From a virus: a stretch of 25,565 bases of DNA. This document shows, piece after piece, positions 1 to 6,558 of the stretch (positions are counted from its first letter, which is position 1; every line of letters starts with the position of its first letter). Both the position numbers and the translations under genes were made by a program. Location: IMG/VR virus record IMGVR_UViG_3300022934_000159, positions 1 through 25,565 of that record, one strand, 5' to 3'. The notes beneath the pieces were generated by a model. It ran no database searches. It had not been told where the DNA came from and was given only the letters and a program-made list of their open reading frames with translations.

Positions 1-192
1 CCCAACGATGGCGCGGATTTAGCGCACGTTGCAAGGGCTTTGTATGTTGGTGGCACTGGCAATATCAAGATTGATACCCCAAACGGTGATACGGTTACAT
101 TCAACTCCGTTCCGGTCGGTATCTTCCCGGTCAGAGCAAACAGAGTTTACAGCACCGGCACAACTGCAACTAACATTGTGGCGTTGTACTAA
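1..192 (+). CDS. Spike-base-like protein (GTA Rcc01079 family), C-terminal part
   Basis: This is the 3' end of a gene whose start lies before the window; 63 residues are visible. The reading contains DLAHVARALYVGG, a GDTVTFNSVPVG strand pair and the ending TGTTATNIVALY. From memory these match the C-terminus of the small beta-structured spike-base proteins of Rhodobacter-type gene transfer agents and related phages, which sit at the distal tail near the fibre attachment point. The stop codon overlaps the next ATG by one base, so the downstream propeller-like gene is probably translationally coupled and part of the same tail tip. The family call rests on the fragment only; function in this virion is inferred. 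Confidence 0.65.
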   Translation, partial: PNDGADLAHVARALYVGGTGNIKIDTPNGDTVTFNSVPVGIFPVRANRVYSTGTTATNIVALY

Positions 193-1115
193 TGCAGATT
201 GGGATTAGCACATCAATTTCTCAACTTAGAGTTGGTGCTGCTGCTGGCCCTCCTTGGCTAATTGATGGTGGCGTTTGGAATGATGCGGGTATTTGGGATG
301 ATACCGCAACTTGGGATGATGGGCCAATTACTTGGACAAATCCTGATCTAACGACTGCATCTTATGATAGTGTTTCATTAAGTGTAGCTTCACAATCTAC
401 CTTGCCAGCGGGGGGTGCATTTAGCACAGATGGCACAAAGTTTTATGTAGTTAATTTGCTGTCGCCTGTTATTTATCAATATAATTTAAGTACAGCTTGG
501 GACTTAACGAGCGCTTCTTATTCTCAAAACAAGGATATAAGTTCAACCTGCCCCGGAGCCTTTCATATAAGATTTAAAGATGATGGAACAAGACTATTTG
601 TTTCTGATGGTGCTTCACCAGCTAGAGTTTTTGAATGGGATTTAAGTACAGCTTGGGATATAACTACAGCAACACATAATGCAGTAACTCTTACTGTAAA
701 CTCGCAAGATTCAACGCCACTTGGTCTTGAGTTTAATTATGGTGGAACAAAGTTGTATATAGTTGGTGATAGCAGTGACTCAATTTATCAATATGACTTA
801 ACTTCTGCTTATGATTTGTCTACAGCCAGCTATGCGTCGAAATCGTTTAGTGTTGGCACTCAAGATGCCACGCCAAGAGCAATGGCAATAAATCCAGATA
901 GTGATAAAATATGGGTATTGGGCGAAACAAACGATACTGTATTCCAGTACAGCCTAAGCACTGCGGGAGACATTTCCACAGCATCATATGATAGTGTGAG
1001 CTTTAGCGTTGTAACTCAAGAGAACAATCCGTTTGACATTTTGTTAAAATCAGATGGTTCAAAGATGTATATACTAGGTGCGCAAAATGATTCACTATTC
1101 CAATACTCAGTATAG
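192..1115 (+). CDS. Five-repeat beta-propeller-like tail protein
   Basis: 307 aa. After an N-terminal segment rich in W and D (residues about 1-52, including GVWNDAGIWDD and ATWDDG), the protein holds five tandem repeats of about 50 residues starting near 53, 105, 157, 209 and 261. Each runs [LI][TS][TS]A[ST]Y..., then a G/D-turn followed by KxYxxG or similar, then xxYxYxLSTAxD. The pattern of four short strands per repeat is typical of beta-propeller blades, so a five-bladed (or open) propeller is likely. It begins on the last base of the spike-base stop codon and precedes the fibre gene, which suggests a receptor-binding or tail-tip role. There is no strong Shine-Dalgarno site, consistent with coupling. 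No enzyme motif is seen. Confidence 0.75.
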   Translation: MQIGISTSISQLRVGAAAGPPWLIDGGVWNDAGIWDDTATWDDGPITWTNPDLTTASYDSVSLSVASQSTLPAGGAFSTDGTKFYVVNLLSPVIYQYNLSTAWDLTSASYSQNKDISSTCPGAFHIRFKDDGTRLFVSDGASPARVFEWDLSTAWDITTATHNAVTLTVNSQDSTPLGLEFNYGGTKLYIVGDSSDSIYQYDLTSAYDLSTASYASKSFSVGTQDATPRAMAINPDSDKIWVLGETNDTVFQYSLSTAGDISTASYDSVSFSVVTQENNPFDILLKSDGSKMYILGAQNDSLFQYSV

Positions 1116-1125
1116 GAGCTAAGAG

Positions 1126-2382
1126 ATGGGTACATTTAATGATGGCGATAGCGGCTCTTCGATCCGAACAAAGCTAAACACCGCCATACAAAAGACAGAA
1201 GGCACAAGCGCAATCAGCACGATTGACGTTAATGGTGGTGCTATTGATGGTGTAACAATCGGTACTAACTCTGCCGTTACTGACCTTCGTGTTGATAACA
1301 TCAAGGTCGATGGCAACACCATTTCAAGCACAGATACCAATGGCGATGTTATTATTGATCCGAATGGCACTGGTAATGTTAAGCTTGGTAACTTTGAGTT
1401 TGACGCAGATCAGACAGTTGGCTCTGGTCAAGATAACTATGTTTTAACTTACGATCATTCTTCTACCAGCATTAGCTTAGAGGCTGCTGCTGGCGGTGGC
1501 GGTAGCGGTGCTGCTTTATATGATGCAAATGAAAGCAGTCCTTCAGCGCAGCCAAGCGCTACAGGCGCAAATGCAATTGCTATTGGTGATAGTACATCTT
1601 CTGCTGGTGCGCGGTCTTTTGGTGCGGGTGATGGTGCAATAATTGGAAGTAGTGGCACATCAGCTATAGCGTTGGGTACTTCTTATGCTAATGGCACAGA
1701 CAGTTTTGCGGCGGCTATAGGTAATTCTTCCGTTAGTTTAGGTGCTACAGGCAGTCAGTCCATTGCTATAGGTTATTATGCAAAAGCAAGTGGAGGTAAT
1801 CATCCACTTGCATTAGGCGGTAATACATCTGCTACTTCTAGTTATGCTGCTGCAATTGGTGGAGGTAACACCGGAAATGAAGCATCAGAGCAGGGTGCTT
1901 TTGCTTTCGGAAGAAGGGCAAAATCAAATATACGTGGGAAATACGCATTTGCTAATAATGGATTTTCAGCAGCTGGCGATGGTCAAGCGGGTATGTATAT
2001 ACTTCTTGCAGATACTACAGATGCAACTGCAACGGTGCTTACAACCGACAACAGTACGGCAGGGTTTACTGATCAAATTATCTTACGTAACGACAACTCT
2101 GCCTTTGCCTTTCACGGCACTATCGTAGCAAGAGAAAGTGCAACAGATGGTACTGATTGTGCAGCATGGAAGATAGAAGGATTAATTCGCAGAGAAGCTA
2201 ATGCAGGCACAACTACCTTGGTAAACTCTGCAACAACAGTTTTAGACAATACTCCATCTTGGGGCATGGCTTTATCTGCTGACACTACAAACGGTGGCCT
2301 CAAGATCGAAGTCACAGGTGCAGCATCAACCAACATTCGCTGGGTTGCTAATATCTCAACTTCAGAAGTTACTTACGCCTAA
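1126..2382 (+). CDS. YadA-head-like trimeric tail fibre
   Basis: 418 aa, preceded by GGAG seven bases before ATG. Residues about 45-122 hold short repeated beta motifs (VDNIKVDGNTIS, DVIIDPNGTGNV). A Gly/Ser linker at 122-129 follows. Residues about 147-267 carry repeated xAIAIG, SIAIGYYAKASG and FAFGRRAKS units, the left-handed beta-roll repeat known from YadA-type trimeric adhesin heads. The C-terminal domain (about 286-418) contains FAFHGTIVARESATDG and a SWGMALSADTTNGGLKIEV-like stretch, a domain I recall from fibres of marine cyanophages and pelagiphages. The likely role is a trimeric receptor-binding fibre. It sits between the propeller-like protein and other fibre-module genes. Confidence 0.8.
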   Translation: MGTFNDGDSGSSIRTKLNTAIQKTEGTSAISTIDVNGGAIDGVTIGTNSAVTDLRVDNIKVDGNTISSTDTNGDVIIDPNGTGNVKLGNFEFDADQTVGSGQDNYVLTYDHSSTSISLEAAAGGGGSGAALYDANESSPSAQPSATGANAIAIGDSTSSAGARSFGAGDGAIIGSSGTSAIALGTSYANGTDSFAAAIGNSSVSLGATGSQSIAIGYYAKASGGNHPLALGGNTSATSSYAAAIGGGNTGNEASEQGAFAFGRRAKSNIRGKYAFANNGFSAAGDGQAGMYILLADTTDATATVLTTDNSTAGFTDQIILRNDNSAFAFHGTIVARESATDGTDCAAWKIEGLIRREANAGTTTLVNSATTVLDNTPSWGMALSADTTNGGLKIEVTGAASTNIRWVANISTSEVTYA

Positions 2383-2393
2383 AGGAGAAACAG

Positions 2394-2693
2394 ATGGCGC
2401 TTTTACTTAATATCTCTGAATCAAATAGTGAGTATGGAATAGCGTTTTCTGGTGCTTACTATCGCATTTTAACAGCTAGTGTTCAACGTGAAAACAGTGG
2501 CGGTCACTTCGTAATGATTAACTTGGGTGCTTATGCAACAAGCTCACCAACAAACGGTACCAGAGAAATAGACTTCAAAAGATTTTATGGACCTTTATCT
2601 GAAATTGAAGCTAAGTCTGGCGATGATTTTCTTAGCAAGTGTTATAACTGGTTAAAAGATCAATCAGATTTCTTAGGCGCTTCTGACTCATAG
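2394..2693 (+). CDS. Hypothetical protein in fibre module
   Basis: 99 aa, with a clear AAGGAG site before ATG. The sequence begins MALLLNISESNSEYGIAFSGAYY and includes REIDFKRFYGPLSEIEAKSGDDFLSKCYNWLK. It has no transmembrane segment and no catalytic motif that I recognise. I recall similar short proteins beside fibre genes of marine phages, where a baseplate or tail-tip subunit or a fibre accessory role would fit. The context of the neighbouring fibre genes, 11 bases after the YadA-like fibre and 9 before the next, is the only functional clue. Confidence 0.7.
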   Translation: MALLLNISESNSEYGIAFSGAYYRILTASVQRENSGGHFVMINLGAYATSSPTNGTREIDFKRFYGPLSEIEAKSGDDFLSKCYNWLKDQSDFLGASDS

Positions 2694-2702
2694 GAGTAGA
2701 AT

Positions 2703-3263
2703 ATGGCACTTACAATAAACCATGAAACAAATGACATAAGCGCTACTTCTGGCAGTGTTACACTTGACGGTTCTGCTGTTGGCGGTGGTGGTTCTCTTAA
2801 TCATATATCTACTCAGACGGTTACATCTTCAACAGCTAGTGTTACATTTAGTAGTGTAAGCGGTTATGATTATTATAAAATCTTTTTTAGTGGCGATCTT
2901 ACAGCTGGCGGTGGTAGTTTAAAAATGCGCTTTCTTGATGGTGGAACTGAAATATCGTCGGGATATCGGACAGGCATTCATAGAACTGGGGGTGGAGTTC
3001 TTAGTGGTAGTGCTTCTGAGTTACACATTACTGATGTAAGTTCAAGAGGCCAAATAATTGCAGAAATTAGTATTGGCGCTAATACATCATATCCTAGAAT
3101 GCTTGCACTGCACTACTCAGAGGAAAGTGGTAACCAATCTTTTGGAAGAAGTGGGGGAATACCGAGTGCTTCAGTAACAAATCTAAATGGATTTAAAATA
3201 TTTCCTACCAGTGGAACAATTAGTTCTGCAAAAATTTCTCTATACGGAGTAAGCCAATCATGA
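2703..3263 (+). CDS. Fibre or tip protein with beta-rich receptor-type domain
   Basis: 186 aa, preceded by AGGAG. Residues 1-30 resemble the short N-terminal beta region of marine phage fibre proteins (MALTINHETNDISATSG, then a GGGGS linker near 27-31). From about residue 35 a single beta-rich domain follows (STASVTFSSVSGYDYYKIFF, then alternating strands and Gly/Ser turns). This domain resembles the receptor-binding ends found on several marine phage fibres. The last codons overlap the next ATG by four bases. Probably a second fibre or a tip subunit, giving a virion with more than one adhesin; the exact partner is unknown. Confidence 0.65.
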   Translation: MALTINHETNDISATSGSVTLDGSAVGGGGSLNHISTQTVTSSTASVTFSSVSGYDYYKIFFSGDLTAGGGSLKMRFLDGGTEISSGYRTGIHRTGGGVLSGSASELHITDVSSRGQIIAEISIGANTSYPRMLALHYSEESGNQSFGRSGGIPSASVTNLNGFKIFPTSGTISSAKISLYGVSQS

Positions 3264-3499
3264 AAAAGATGGTCGATGGTAATCTTATTGATTTAACTGG
3301 TGATGAACTAGCTGAATATAATGCAATGGTTTCTGCGGCTGAAATTGATAGAGCGGCTAATGGATATAAGATTGAAAGAGAAACCGCTTATCCATCTATC
3401 CAAGAACAGCTTGATATGCAGTATTGGGATACTGTGAACGGCACAACAACTTGGCGTGATGCTATTGCAAAAGTAAAAGCAGATCATCCAAAGCCATAG
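3260..3499 (+). CDS. Small fibre-module protein with YPSIQEQLDMQYWD motif
   Basis: 79 aa. The start ATGA overlaps the previous stop. The key feature is the YPSIQEQLDMQYWD stretch at about residues 44-57, preceded by an ERE helix. Related motifs (YPS...QLD..Y) occur in XkdW-like and fibre-assembly-type small proteins encoded next to tail fibre genes in many phages, which I take as a hint for a fibre chaperone or tail-associated peptide. The first half (MKKMVDGNLIDLTGDELAEYN) is acidic and likely helical. It has no membrane segment. Function is inferred from motif and position only. Confidence 0.65.
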   Translation: MKKMVDGNLIDLTGDELAEYNAMVSAAEIDRAANGYKIERETAYPSIQEQLDMQYWDTVNGTTTWRDAIAKVKADHPKP

Positions 3500-3506
3500 G
3501 TGAAAC

Positions 3507-3689
3507 ATGAGCAAACAAACAGCAGCAAGCGCCCATGAAAGGATAGATGGGATTGAGCCAAGAATAGCAAAGCTAGAAGCTGAGTTATCTACGCTTCAAC
3601 GCAGTGTTCAACGTGTAGAGAATATCTTAATTGGTACGGCTGCATCGGTAATTGGTTTACTGATTACGGTACTAATGAGAATGGGATGA
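3507..3689 (+). CDS. Small coiled-coil protein with C-terminal membrane anchor
   Basis: 60 aa. Residues 8-42 form an amphipathic heptad-like helix (IDGIEPRIAKLEAELSTLQ...VENIL) and residues 42-57 are hydrophobic (IGTAASVIGLLITVL), ending in a short basic tail. This layout, soluble helix then one transmembrane helix, matches XhlA-type hemolysin/holin-accessory proteins of phages. It opens the lysis and membrane cluster that runs to the endopeptidase at 5335. The last four bases overlap the start of the next small gene (ATGA). Assignment to lysis is inferred from layout and neighbours. Confidence 0.65.
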   Translation: MSKQTAASAHERIDGIEPRIAKLEAELSTLQRSVQRVENILIGTAASVIGLLITVLMRMG

Positions 3690-3853
3690 CATGCGTTCTG
3701 GTCGCAGTATTGTGGGGCCAGAGTTTTTCTTTCGGATTATATAAAGTTTGTGCATATGATTGTGGTCAAGAAAGACCCAGCCATATTTGGTATGATAAGG
3801 CATATATAGCGCTTCCTAATTACAACTGCCCAGCGAGGTTCTATGCAACATGA
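3686..3853 (+). CDS. 55-aa cysteine-containing, possibly exported protein
   Basis: This short frame begins in an ATGA overlap with the preceding stop and ends in another overlap with the next start (ATGATAG at 3850), so it fits the spacing of its neighbours exactly. The product starts MTCVLVAVLWGQSFSF, a short hydrophobic stretch that could be a signal peptide or signal anchor. It then has CAYDCG and a further cysteine near residue 49 (NYNCPARF). No lipobox is obvious. In a lysis cluster this could be a small periplasmic or spanin-like subunit, but similarity to known spanins is not evident. Coding status rests on the double start/stop overlap. Confidence 0.55.
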   Translation: MTCVLVAVLWGQSFSFGLYKVCAYDCGQERPSHIWYDKAYIALPNYNCPARFYAT

Positions 3854-4317
3854 TAGACCCAGTGACCGCGATAGCAGGGGCAACAGCAGCATTTAATTTT
3901 TTAAAGAAGGGCGTTCAAGTTGGGCGCGATCTTCAAGACATGGGCCAACAGCTACAGCAGTGGGCTGGTTGCATGGCAGAGCTAGATCAAGCTGAGAAAA
4001 TGTCAGAAAGGCCACCTTGGTATAAGGCTTTAGGCGGCGGCACTCAGGCTCAGGCTATGGAAGTTTTCTTGGCAAGAAAGAAAGCGCAGCAAATGCGTGA
4101 TGAATTACGGACAATCATTAGTCATCCTGCTATTCTTGGCCCTTCTCATTGGCAAGAGTTTCTTAGAATAGAAGCTGAGATTAGAAAGCAAAAGCGAGAG
4201 CATGAGTTTCGTCGTATGGAAATTAAGCAAACTATTATTGAGTGGGCTGCCGGTATTCTTTTATTTATTGTTTTGATGGGCGGTCTTGTTGGATTCGTAT
4301 GGTTGGCTAATGCTTGA
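3850..4317 (+). CDS. Membrane-associated helical protein of marine phages
   Basis: 155 aa. The N-terminus (MIDPVTAIAGATAAFNFLKKGVQ) is an amphipathic or weakly hydrophobic helix. The middle, residues about 30-125, is charged and mostly helical (GRDLQDMGQQLQQW, AEIRKQKREHEFRRMEIKQ). Residues about 132-153 are a clear transmembrane helix (AGILLFIVLMGGLVGFVWLA). I recall MIDPVTA... proteins with this shape near lysis or fibre genes of marine phages, with no assigned function. Its start overlaps the previous stop and its end overlaps the next start, so it belongs to the same translationally coupled cluster. It could be a holin-associated or virion membrane protein. Confidence 0.7.
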   Translation: MIDPVTAIAGATAAFNFLKKGVQVGRDLQDMGQQLQQWAGCMAELDQAEKMSERPPWYKALGGGTQAQAMEVFLARKKAQQMRDELRTIISHPAILGPSHWQEFLRIEAEIRKQKREHEFRRMEIKQTIIEWAAGILLFIVLMGGLVGFVWLANA

Positions 4318-4540
4318 TCCAGTAGGCAATCTCCCTTTCGCCGTAGAGGCCCAGAGAAGCCGTGAGAGCATCGAAAACCATCAGGCGCAGCAACAGGTGC
4401 AAGTAGAACATAACCGCGCCCACAAGCTCTCTAAGGCGCTTGAGAGACAACAACTTGATTTAATGCTGAGTTATGATAAGTTTGGCGCGTCCAATAGTGG
4501 ACTTCAACCTCAAGGCCAGATCGTAGATATGGAGGTCTGA
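4310..4540 (+). CDS. Hypothetical helical protein
   Basis: 76 aa from ATG at 4310. A longer reading from TTG at 4286 exists, but the ATG gives an eight-base overlap with the upstream stop, in keeping with the neighbours, and starts MLDPVGNLPF like the MIDPVTA start of the gene before it. Residues about 12-55 are a charged helix rich in Q, R and E (RSRESIENHQAQQQVQVEHN...). It has no membrane segment and no motif I can name. The upstream gene and this one may have arisen as partners acting together; that is inference from the adjacent, similar N-termini. Confidence 0.6.
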   Translation: MLDPVGNLPFAVEAQRSRESIENHQAQQQVQVEHNRAHKLSKALERQQLDLMLSYDKFGASNSGLQPQGQIVDMEV

Positions 4541-4798
4541 ATGGTACAAATCACAGCAAAATATATTGACAGTCTCAAGGTACTTCCGCGCTTAATGATG
4601 CTGGCAGTGACCGTCTTAACTTATCAAGCGGTGCATTGGTTTATGTCATTACCTGATCCATCGGTTGCTCAATCAGGATTGGTGTCTGTGTGCATGGGTG
4701 CGCTTACTGGTTGCTTTGGTATCTGGATGGGCAAGGAATCCAAGACGACTGTAACTTCTGACAAGGTTGTTCACGAGGAAAAGTATGACAACCGTTGA
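4541..4798 (+). CDS. Holin-like two-TM membrane protein
   Basis: 85 aa. Two hydrophobic segments are visible, about residues 15-36 (LPRLMMLAVTVLTYQAVHWFM) and 44-64 (SGLVSVCMGALTGCFGIWMG), joined by a short loop with SLPDPSV. A polar, charged C-terminal tail (KESKTTVTSDKVVHEEKYDNR) follows. Size, two helices and a hydrophilic tail match class II phage holins, which open the inner membrane at lysis. It begins one base after the preceding stop and lies 0.5 kb before the endopeptidase. A second, GTA-type holin candidate lies at 4880, so one of the two may be an antiholin or accessory protein. Confidence 0.6.
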   Translation: MVQITAKYIDSLKVLPRLMMLAVTVLTYQAVHWFMSLPDPSVAQSGLVSVCMGALTGCFGIWMGKESKTTVTSDKVVHEEKYDNR

Positions 4799-4883
4799 GG
4801 ATTTCATGGTGTATCTGATGGTCAGGGCGCTTGAGTTTTTACTCAATACCAAGATGAGTTTATATGGAATGGTGATGGTATGA
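4785..4883 (+). CDS. 32-aa Met-rich linker ORF
   Basis: This tiny frame starts at ATGACAACC inside the end of the holin-like gene (14-base overlap) and stops in an ATGA overlap with the next start at 4880. The product (MTTVEDFMVYLMVRALEF..., ending in MVMV) has five methionines besides the start and is largely hydrophobic from residue 7 on. It may be a genuine small membrane peptide, or simply a leader that carries ribosomes from the holin-like gene to the GTA-type holin. The double overlap argues that it is translated; no function can be assigned. Confidence 0.45.
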   Translation: MTTVEDFMVYLMVRALEFLLNTKMSLYGMVMV

Positions 4884-5338
4884 TTACACTTCTTGGAAGT
4901 CTGCTAGGGTTTGGTACATCATTTCTGCCAGAGGTTTTGAATTACTTCAAAGCGGGTCAAGAACATAAACACAATCTTGAGCGGATGCAGCTTGAGATGG
5001 ATATGATGACGAAGCGGAATGAGTTGCAGCTTAATATCATGGATAAGCAAGCAGAGATTAAAGAAACAGAAGGTTTATATAAGCATGACAGTATTGATGC
5101 AGGTTGGTTCATTAATGGACTTAGAGGGTCTGTCCGTCCTGTCATTACTTACGTTTTCTTTGCTCTTTTTGTTGCCATTAAAGTAACAGCTTTGATTGCT
5201 TTAATGGACGCTGGAAATGACTTAGGGCGCTCTCTTTCGTTGATATGGGACGATGCTACATCTGGACTGTTCGCTGCTATAATCAGCTTCTGGTTTGGGG
5301 GTAGGGCTGTAGGCAAATATATGAAGGTGAAACCATGA
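4880..5338 (+). CDS. GTA-type 3TM holin
   Basis: 152 aa. An N-terminal hydrophobic helix (ITLLGSLLGFGTSFLPEVL, residues 2-20) is followed by a long charged coiled-coil-like region (about 25-75). After RP at about 86-87 come two transmembrane helices (VITYVFFALFVAIKVTALIALM and SGLFAAIISFWFGGRAVGK). The conserved ending FWFGGRA matches the family known as holin of three TMs for gene-transfer-agent release. Its expected role is to permeabilise the inner membrane and release the endopeptidase encoded next. Start and stop overlap both neighbours by four bases. Confidence 0.8.
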   Translation: MITLLGSLLGFGTSFLPEVLNYFKAGQEHKHNLERMQLEMDMMTKRNELQLNIMDKQAEIKETEGLYKHDSIDAGWFINGLRGSVRPVITYVFFALFVAIKVTALIALMDAGNDLGRSLSLIWDDATSGLFAAIISFWFGGRAVGKYMKVKP

Positions 5339-5793
5339 GTTATAAACTAGGAAAGCGCAGCTTAGAAAAGCTGGAAGGTGTTGATGAGCGGATGGCGGCT
5401 GTTGTTCGCTATGCTATTTCTGTGACCAAGCAAGACTTCTCTGTGATCTGTGGGCTGAGAACCATCGAAGAGCAACGTGCATTGGTTGCCAAGGGCGCTA
5501 GTCAAACCATGAAAAGCAAACATCTTGACGGATTGGCTGTTGATCTTATGGCATATGTCGATGGTCAGGGTGGCCGCTGGGAATTAAATCTGTATGACGA
5601 GATTGCAGACGCAATGGCCGAGGGCGCAAGGGCTGTTGATGTCGGTGTGGTCTGGGGGGCAGCATGGACGGTTCCAAATATTGCCCATTGGCAAGGCAGC
5701 ATGGAAGGGGCCATGAATGATTACATCGATACTCGTCGCGGCCAAGGACGCAGACCTTTTATTGATGCTCCACATTTTGAATTGGTGGTCTGA
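5335..5793 (+). CDS. M15 peptidase endolysin (L-alanyl-D-glutamate or D-Ala-type endopeptidase)
   Basis: 152 aa, about the full length of single-domain phage M15 endolysins. The zinc-site motif SKHLDGLAVD lies at residues 61-70 (H63, D70 as ligands) and the third ligand is in DAPHFEL at 144-150 (H147, with D144 as probable catalytic acid region). ICGLRTIEEQ at 38-47 matches the substrate-side strand and helix of VanY/M15C enzymes. It hydrolyses peptide bonds in peptidoglycan cross-links or stems. There is no signal peptide, so it depends on a holin; the GTA-type holin gene overlaps its start by four bases. The residue roles are family knowledge, not tested here. Confidence 0.88.
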   Translation: MSYKLGKRSLEKLEGVDERMAAVVRYAISVTKQDFSVICGLRTIEEQRALVAKGASQTMKSKHLDGLAVDLMAYVDGQGGRWELNLYDEIADAMAEGARAVDVGVVWGAAWTVPNIAHWQGSMEGAMNDYIDTRRGQGRRPFIDAPHFELVV

Positions 5794-5978
5794 TGAAGCG
5801 TAAGTTTGCACCCGTTCCCAAGGATAAAAAGTCTGGCATTCCCAAGAAGTACGTGAAGGGATCGAAAGATCCTGATGCAACCCGGCGTGAGATTCTACGC
5901 ACCAGGGCGTTGTATCGTATGGGTAAGCTTACACCGGAGATGATGGATAAGATCAGCAAGCAACGGAGCAAGCGGTAA
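5793..5978 (+). CDS. Small basic phage protein (KLTPEMMDKISKQRSK family)
   Basis: 61 aa with a large excess of K and R. It begins with a short basic segment containing GIPKKYVKG, then a helix REILRTRALYRMGKLTPEMMDKISKQRSKR. I recall this C-terminal KLTPxMMDxISKQR signature from small proteins of cyanophages and other marine phages, function unknown. It starts on the last base of the endopeptidase stop (TGATG) and its stop overlaps the next ATG by one base. First of four small basic proteins in a row, which suggests DNA-binding or virion-packaged peptides rather than lysis proteins. Confidence 0.7.
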   Translation: MKRKFAPVPKDKKSGIPKKYVKGSKDPDATRREILRTRALYRMGKLTPEMMDKISKQRSKR

Positions 5979-6184
5979 TGGCAAAGTTTAGCGGCATACC
6001 TGGGGCAGATCGGTTTAGCTCTGCGACCTTGAATAAAGTTTATAAGCGCGGTCTTGGTGCTTATTACAGTAGCGGTTCCCGGCCAAAGGTATCGGCTCAT
6101 CAATGGGCGATGGGGCGTGTAAAGTCTTTTGTGTCTGGTAAGGGTGGCGCAAGAAAAGCTGATAAAGATTTATTGAAAGGATAG
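5978..6184 (+). CDS. Small basic protein of DUF5824/5872-like type
   Basis: 68 aa. Residues about 18-60 read VYKRGLGAYYSSGSRPKVS, then HQWAMGRVKSFVSGKGGARKADKDLL. This is a short domain that recurs in many phage genomes, alone or at the end of bigger proteins; I connect it, from memory and loosely, to DUF5824/DUF5872-type families of unknown function. Conserved G, RP, W and RVKSF positions imply a folded domain rather than a random basic tail. Coupled by a one-base overlap to the gene before it. Confidence 0.65.
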   Translation: MAKFSGIPGADRFSSATLNKVYKRGLGAYYSSGSRPKVSAHQWAMGRVKSFVSGKGGARKADKDLLKG

Positions 6185-6188
6185 CAGA

Positions 6189-6317
6189 ATGCCATATGAA
6201 AAGTATTCTCCCAAGCAAAAGAGATTGGCGGCGATGGCCGGTGATCGTAAGAAGATAACGGCGGCGGATCTCAAGGCTGTTGCTAAGAAGCGTATGCTGA
6301 AGAAAGGAAAAGCATAA
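6189..6317 (+). CDS. 42-aa basic protein
   Basis: Too short for most ORF cut-offs, but it starts four bases after the preceding stop, and its stop codon shares one base with the next ATG (TAATG at 6315-6319). The product begins MPYEKYSPKQKRLAAMAGDRKKI and ends in a K-rich helix (ADLKAVAKKRMLKKGKA). It belongs with its neighbours in composition and spacing. Function unknown; nucleic-acid contact is plausible from charge alone. Confidence 0.6.
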   Translation: MPYEKYSPKQKRLAAMAGDRKKITAADLKAVAKKRMLKKGKA

Positions 6318-6442
6318 TGCCCTACGGTAAAGGTACATATGGTTCTAAAGTTGGCAGACCGTCAAAGGCTGACAAGATGAACCCGACTTTAAAACAGATG
6401 GCTATGAAAAAAATGAAGGCAAAAAAGAAAAAGACCGCTTGA
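6317..6442 (+). CDS. 41-aa MPYGKGTYGS-type basic protein
   Basis: The product starts MPYGKGTYGSKVGRPSK, a signature I recognise from tiny proteins of cyanophages and pelagiphages, and ends in a lysine run (MKKMKAKKKKTA). It starts on the last base of the previous stop. Its lysine codons lie on the template for the U-rich tail of a leftward terminator hairpin, whose 5' arm begins inside this gene. Last rightward gene before the convergent boundary. Function unknown. Confidence 0.65.
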   Translation: MPYGKGTYGSKVGRPSKADKMNPTLKQMAMKKMKAKKKKTA

Positions 6443-6454
6443 AGTTACGGTCTT
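6421..6454. terminator. Bidirectional hairpin terminator at convergent gene ends
   Basis: A 7-bp perfect stem (6431-6437 pairing with 6448-6454) with a 10-base loop separates the rightward late genes from the leftward early operon. Read leftward, the stem is followed by TTTCTTTTTT (complement of 6421-6430), a textbook U-tract. Read rightward, it is followed by the weaker AATTTGCTTTATT. The rightward 5' arm lies within the last codons of the 41-aa gene. Confidence 0.7.
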
Positions 6455-6473
6455 AATTTGCTTTATTCGCTTC

Positions 6474-6558
6474 GAGGGTGACATTCCATCAACAAGCTTT
6501 TTGTGTAAACTGCTCCACGGGGTTTGTGGTTTTGTTACTCGCAGTAACCGTCACCCTC
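6474..6558. repeat. 9-bp inverted repeat flanking the intergenic gap
   Basis: GAGGGTGAC at 6474-6482 is the exact inverse complement of GTCACCCTC at 6550-6558; the second arm reaches into the stop codon of the leftward 60-aa gene. Inside the 67-base loop lies a smaller hairpin, GTTACT/AGTAAC at 6534-6548 with a 3-base loop. The leftward transcript could fold this as a 3' structure just before the terminator. Its role is unknown; it could stabilise the mRNA end or be a protein site. Confidence 0.4.

Noticed and set aside
5584-6338. Minus-strand frames opposite the endopeptidase and basic protein genes
   Set aside because: Overlie a tight chain of rightward genes with start/stop overlaps; no supporting signals.
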